Of a DNA stretch of 64,000 bases, positions 63,332 to 64,000 are shown one piece after another. A program made the position numbers and the translations under genes. Where the stretch lies: NCBI GenBank assembly GCA_921293015.1, contig OV121084.1, forward strand, positions 54,423,864 to 54,487,863, in the 5' to 3' direction. Numbering within the stretch: the first letter of the stretch is position 1; each line of letters opens with the position of its first letter. The notes under the pieces were generated by a model. The model did not search any database. It saw only the letters and a list, made by a program, of their open reading frames with translations, and had not been told where the DNA came from. Origin of the DNA: Phorcus lineatus (Eukaryota; Mollusca; Gastropoda; Trochida; Trochidae).

Positions 63332-64000
63332 CATACTTGCTTGAAATTTTAGGCCATGACATGTCAAGACTGGTTGATTGATAAGTGCGTAGGAAATACA
63401 TTCTCGCTGTAGAGATTACTCAAGGAATTTCTTCCAATGTTACAAAAAATTACTTGGATAAGCTCTGTGGTTGAGAATTCGGACAATATTAATCACATTA
63501 TTCTCTGTACTAAATCTGCATGAAACATTTTCATCAGAGGTATTTAAAAATGTCAAGATCACTTCATTTGTTACAGTTCAACTTATAAAGGAGATATTTC
63601 AGTCTTTGACAAAGTGCTGCTATTTTTTTGATGTAGGCAAAAAAAGGCATCAAATTTCAGCAGGGGAGTATGTCAAGCGTGTAGCTCAATGAGTTCAGTT
63701 TTGCCTACCATGGCTGTTTTCTTTTGACATCACTCTTTGAATAATATCAAACTTGATGAGATTAATAATGAACAGATTAAGCACATATCATCCAGTACTT
63801 TTATTGTTGACAATAATGACAAGTGCTCTGTACTTTGTATACGGGCAAAGTTGTTATTTTTGTTTGTGTGTTTGTTGATTGTTCGAGGTAAAAAAAATGA
63901 AATATGGAAAATGTTGGAAATTATGTAAAAACTATTTGTGTTTGTAATGGAAAATGTGAGATACTGTTGTTTGTAGTAGAGAATCTGTAGAATAAGGCCA
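63332..64000. other. Intergenic end of the window, nothing recognised
   Basis: AT-rich sequence with short open frames only (63471-63692 and 63737-63928), none with a recognisable motif. Confidence 0.5.

Overview
This is eukaryotic, AT-rich, intron-rich animal DNA. Gene content (COA6, BRMS1, NAA30, ALKBH6, Dicer), a tRNA-derived SINE, many short inverted-repeat elements and a secreted fibrinogen-domain protein point to a lophotrochozoan, most likely a bivalve mollusc. The species call is inference. Exon models were built by hand from GT-AG (and one AT-AC) boundaries, reading phase and remembered family sequences. No database was searched.

Layout. 1-6.1 kb is repeat territory: the end of an element with a ~145-bp tandem core, a dead non-LTR reverse transcriptase, a dead hAT transposase and nested inverted repeats. 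6.7-8.1 kb (+) is a two-exon PHD-finger gene whose second exon is a coding minisatellite. 9.7-11.3 kb is a complete copy of the tandem-core element, followed by a dead mariner transposase (12-12.9 kb). 15.1-18.6 kb (-) is NAA30, the NatC catalytic subunit. 19.5-20.1 kb (+) is COA6. A SINE with a perfect 10-bp target duplication sits at 20.9 kb. 23.0-27.7 kb (-) is an 8-exon BRMS1 homologue with a U12-type AT-AC intron. 30.1-37.4 kb (+) is a secreted protein of about 1,350 residues: signal peptide, very acidic Ser/Asp repeats, Glu/Lys region, coiled coil and C-terminal fibrinogen domain. 41.4-44.0 kb (-) is ALKBH6, head to head with Dicer. 44.7-61.1 kb (+) is a complete 16-exon Dicer. 61-64 kb is 3' flank with one small MITE.

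Functional threads. Dicer keeps PAZ, both RNase III domains with their acidic catalytic residues, and the dsRBD, but its helicase ATP-binding motifs are degraded: Walker A reads GSSSSKA and the DECH box reads DDCH. This resembles the miRNA-type Dicer-1 of Drosophila. Its intron 9 holds six 117-bp repeats, each enclosing a 57-nt, stop-free, phase-compatible pseudo-exon. The housekeeping genes NAA30, BRMS1 and ALKBH6 each have an NRF-1-like palindrome (GCGCATGCG core) 146-204 bp upstream of the start codon. The secreted fibrinogen-domain protein is the least familiar gene by architecture.
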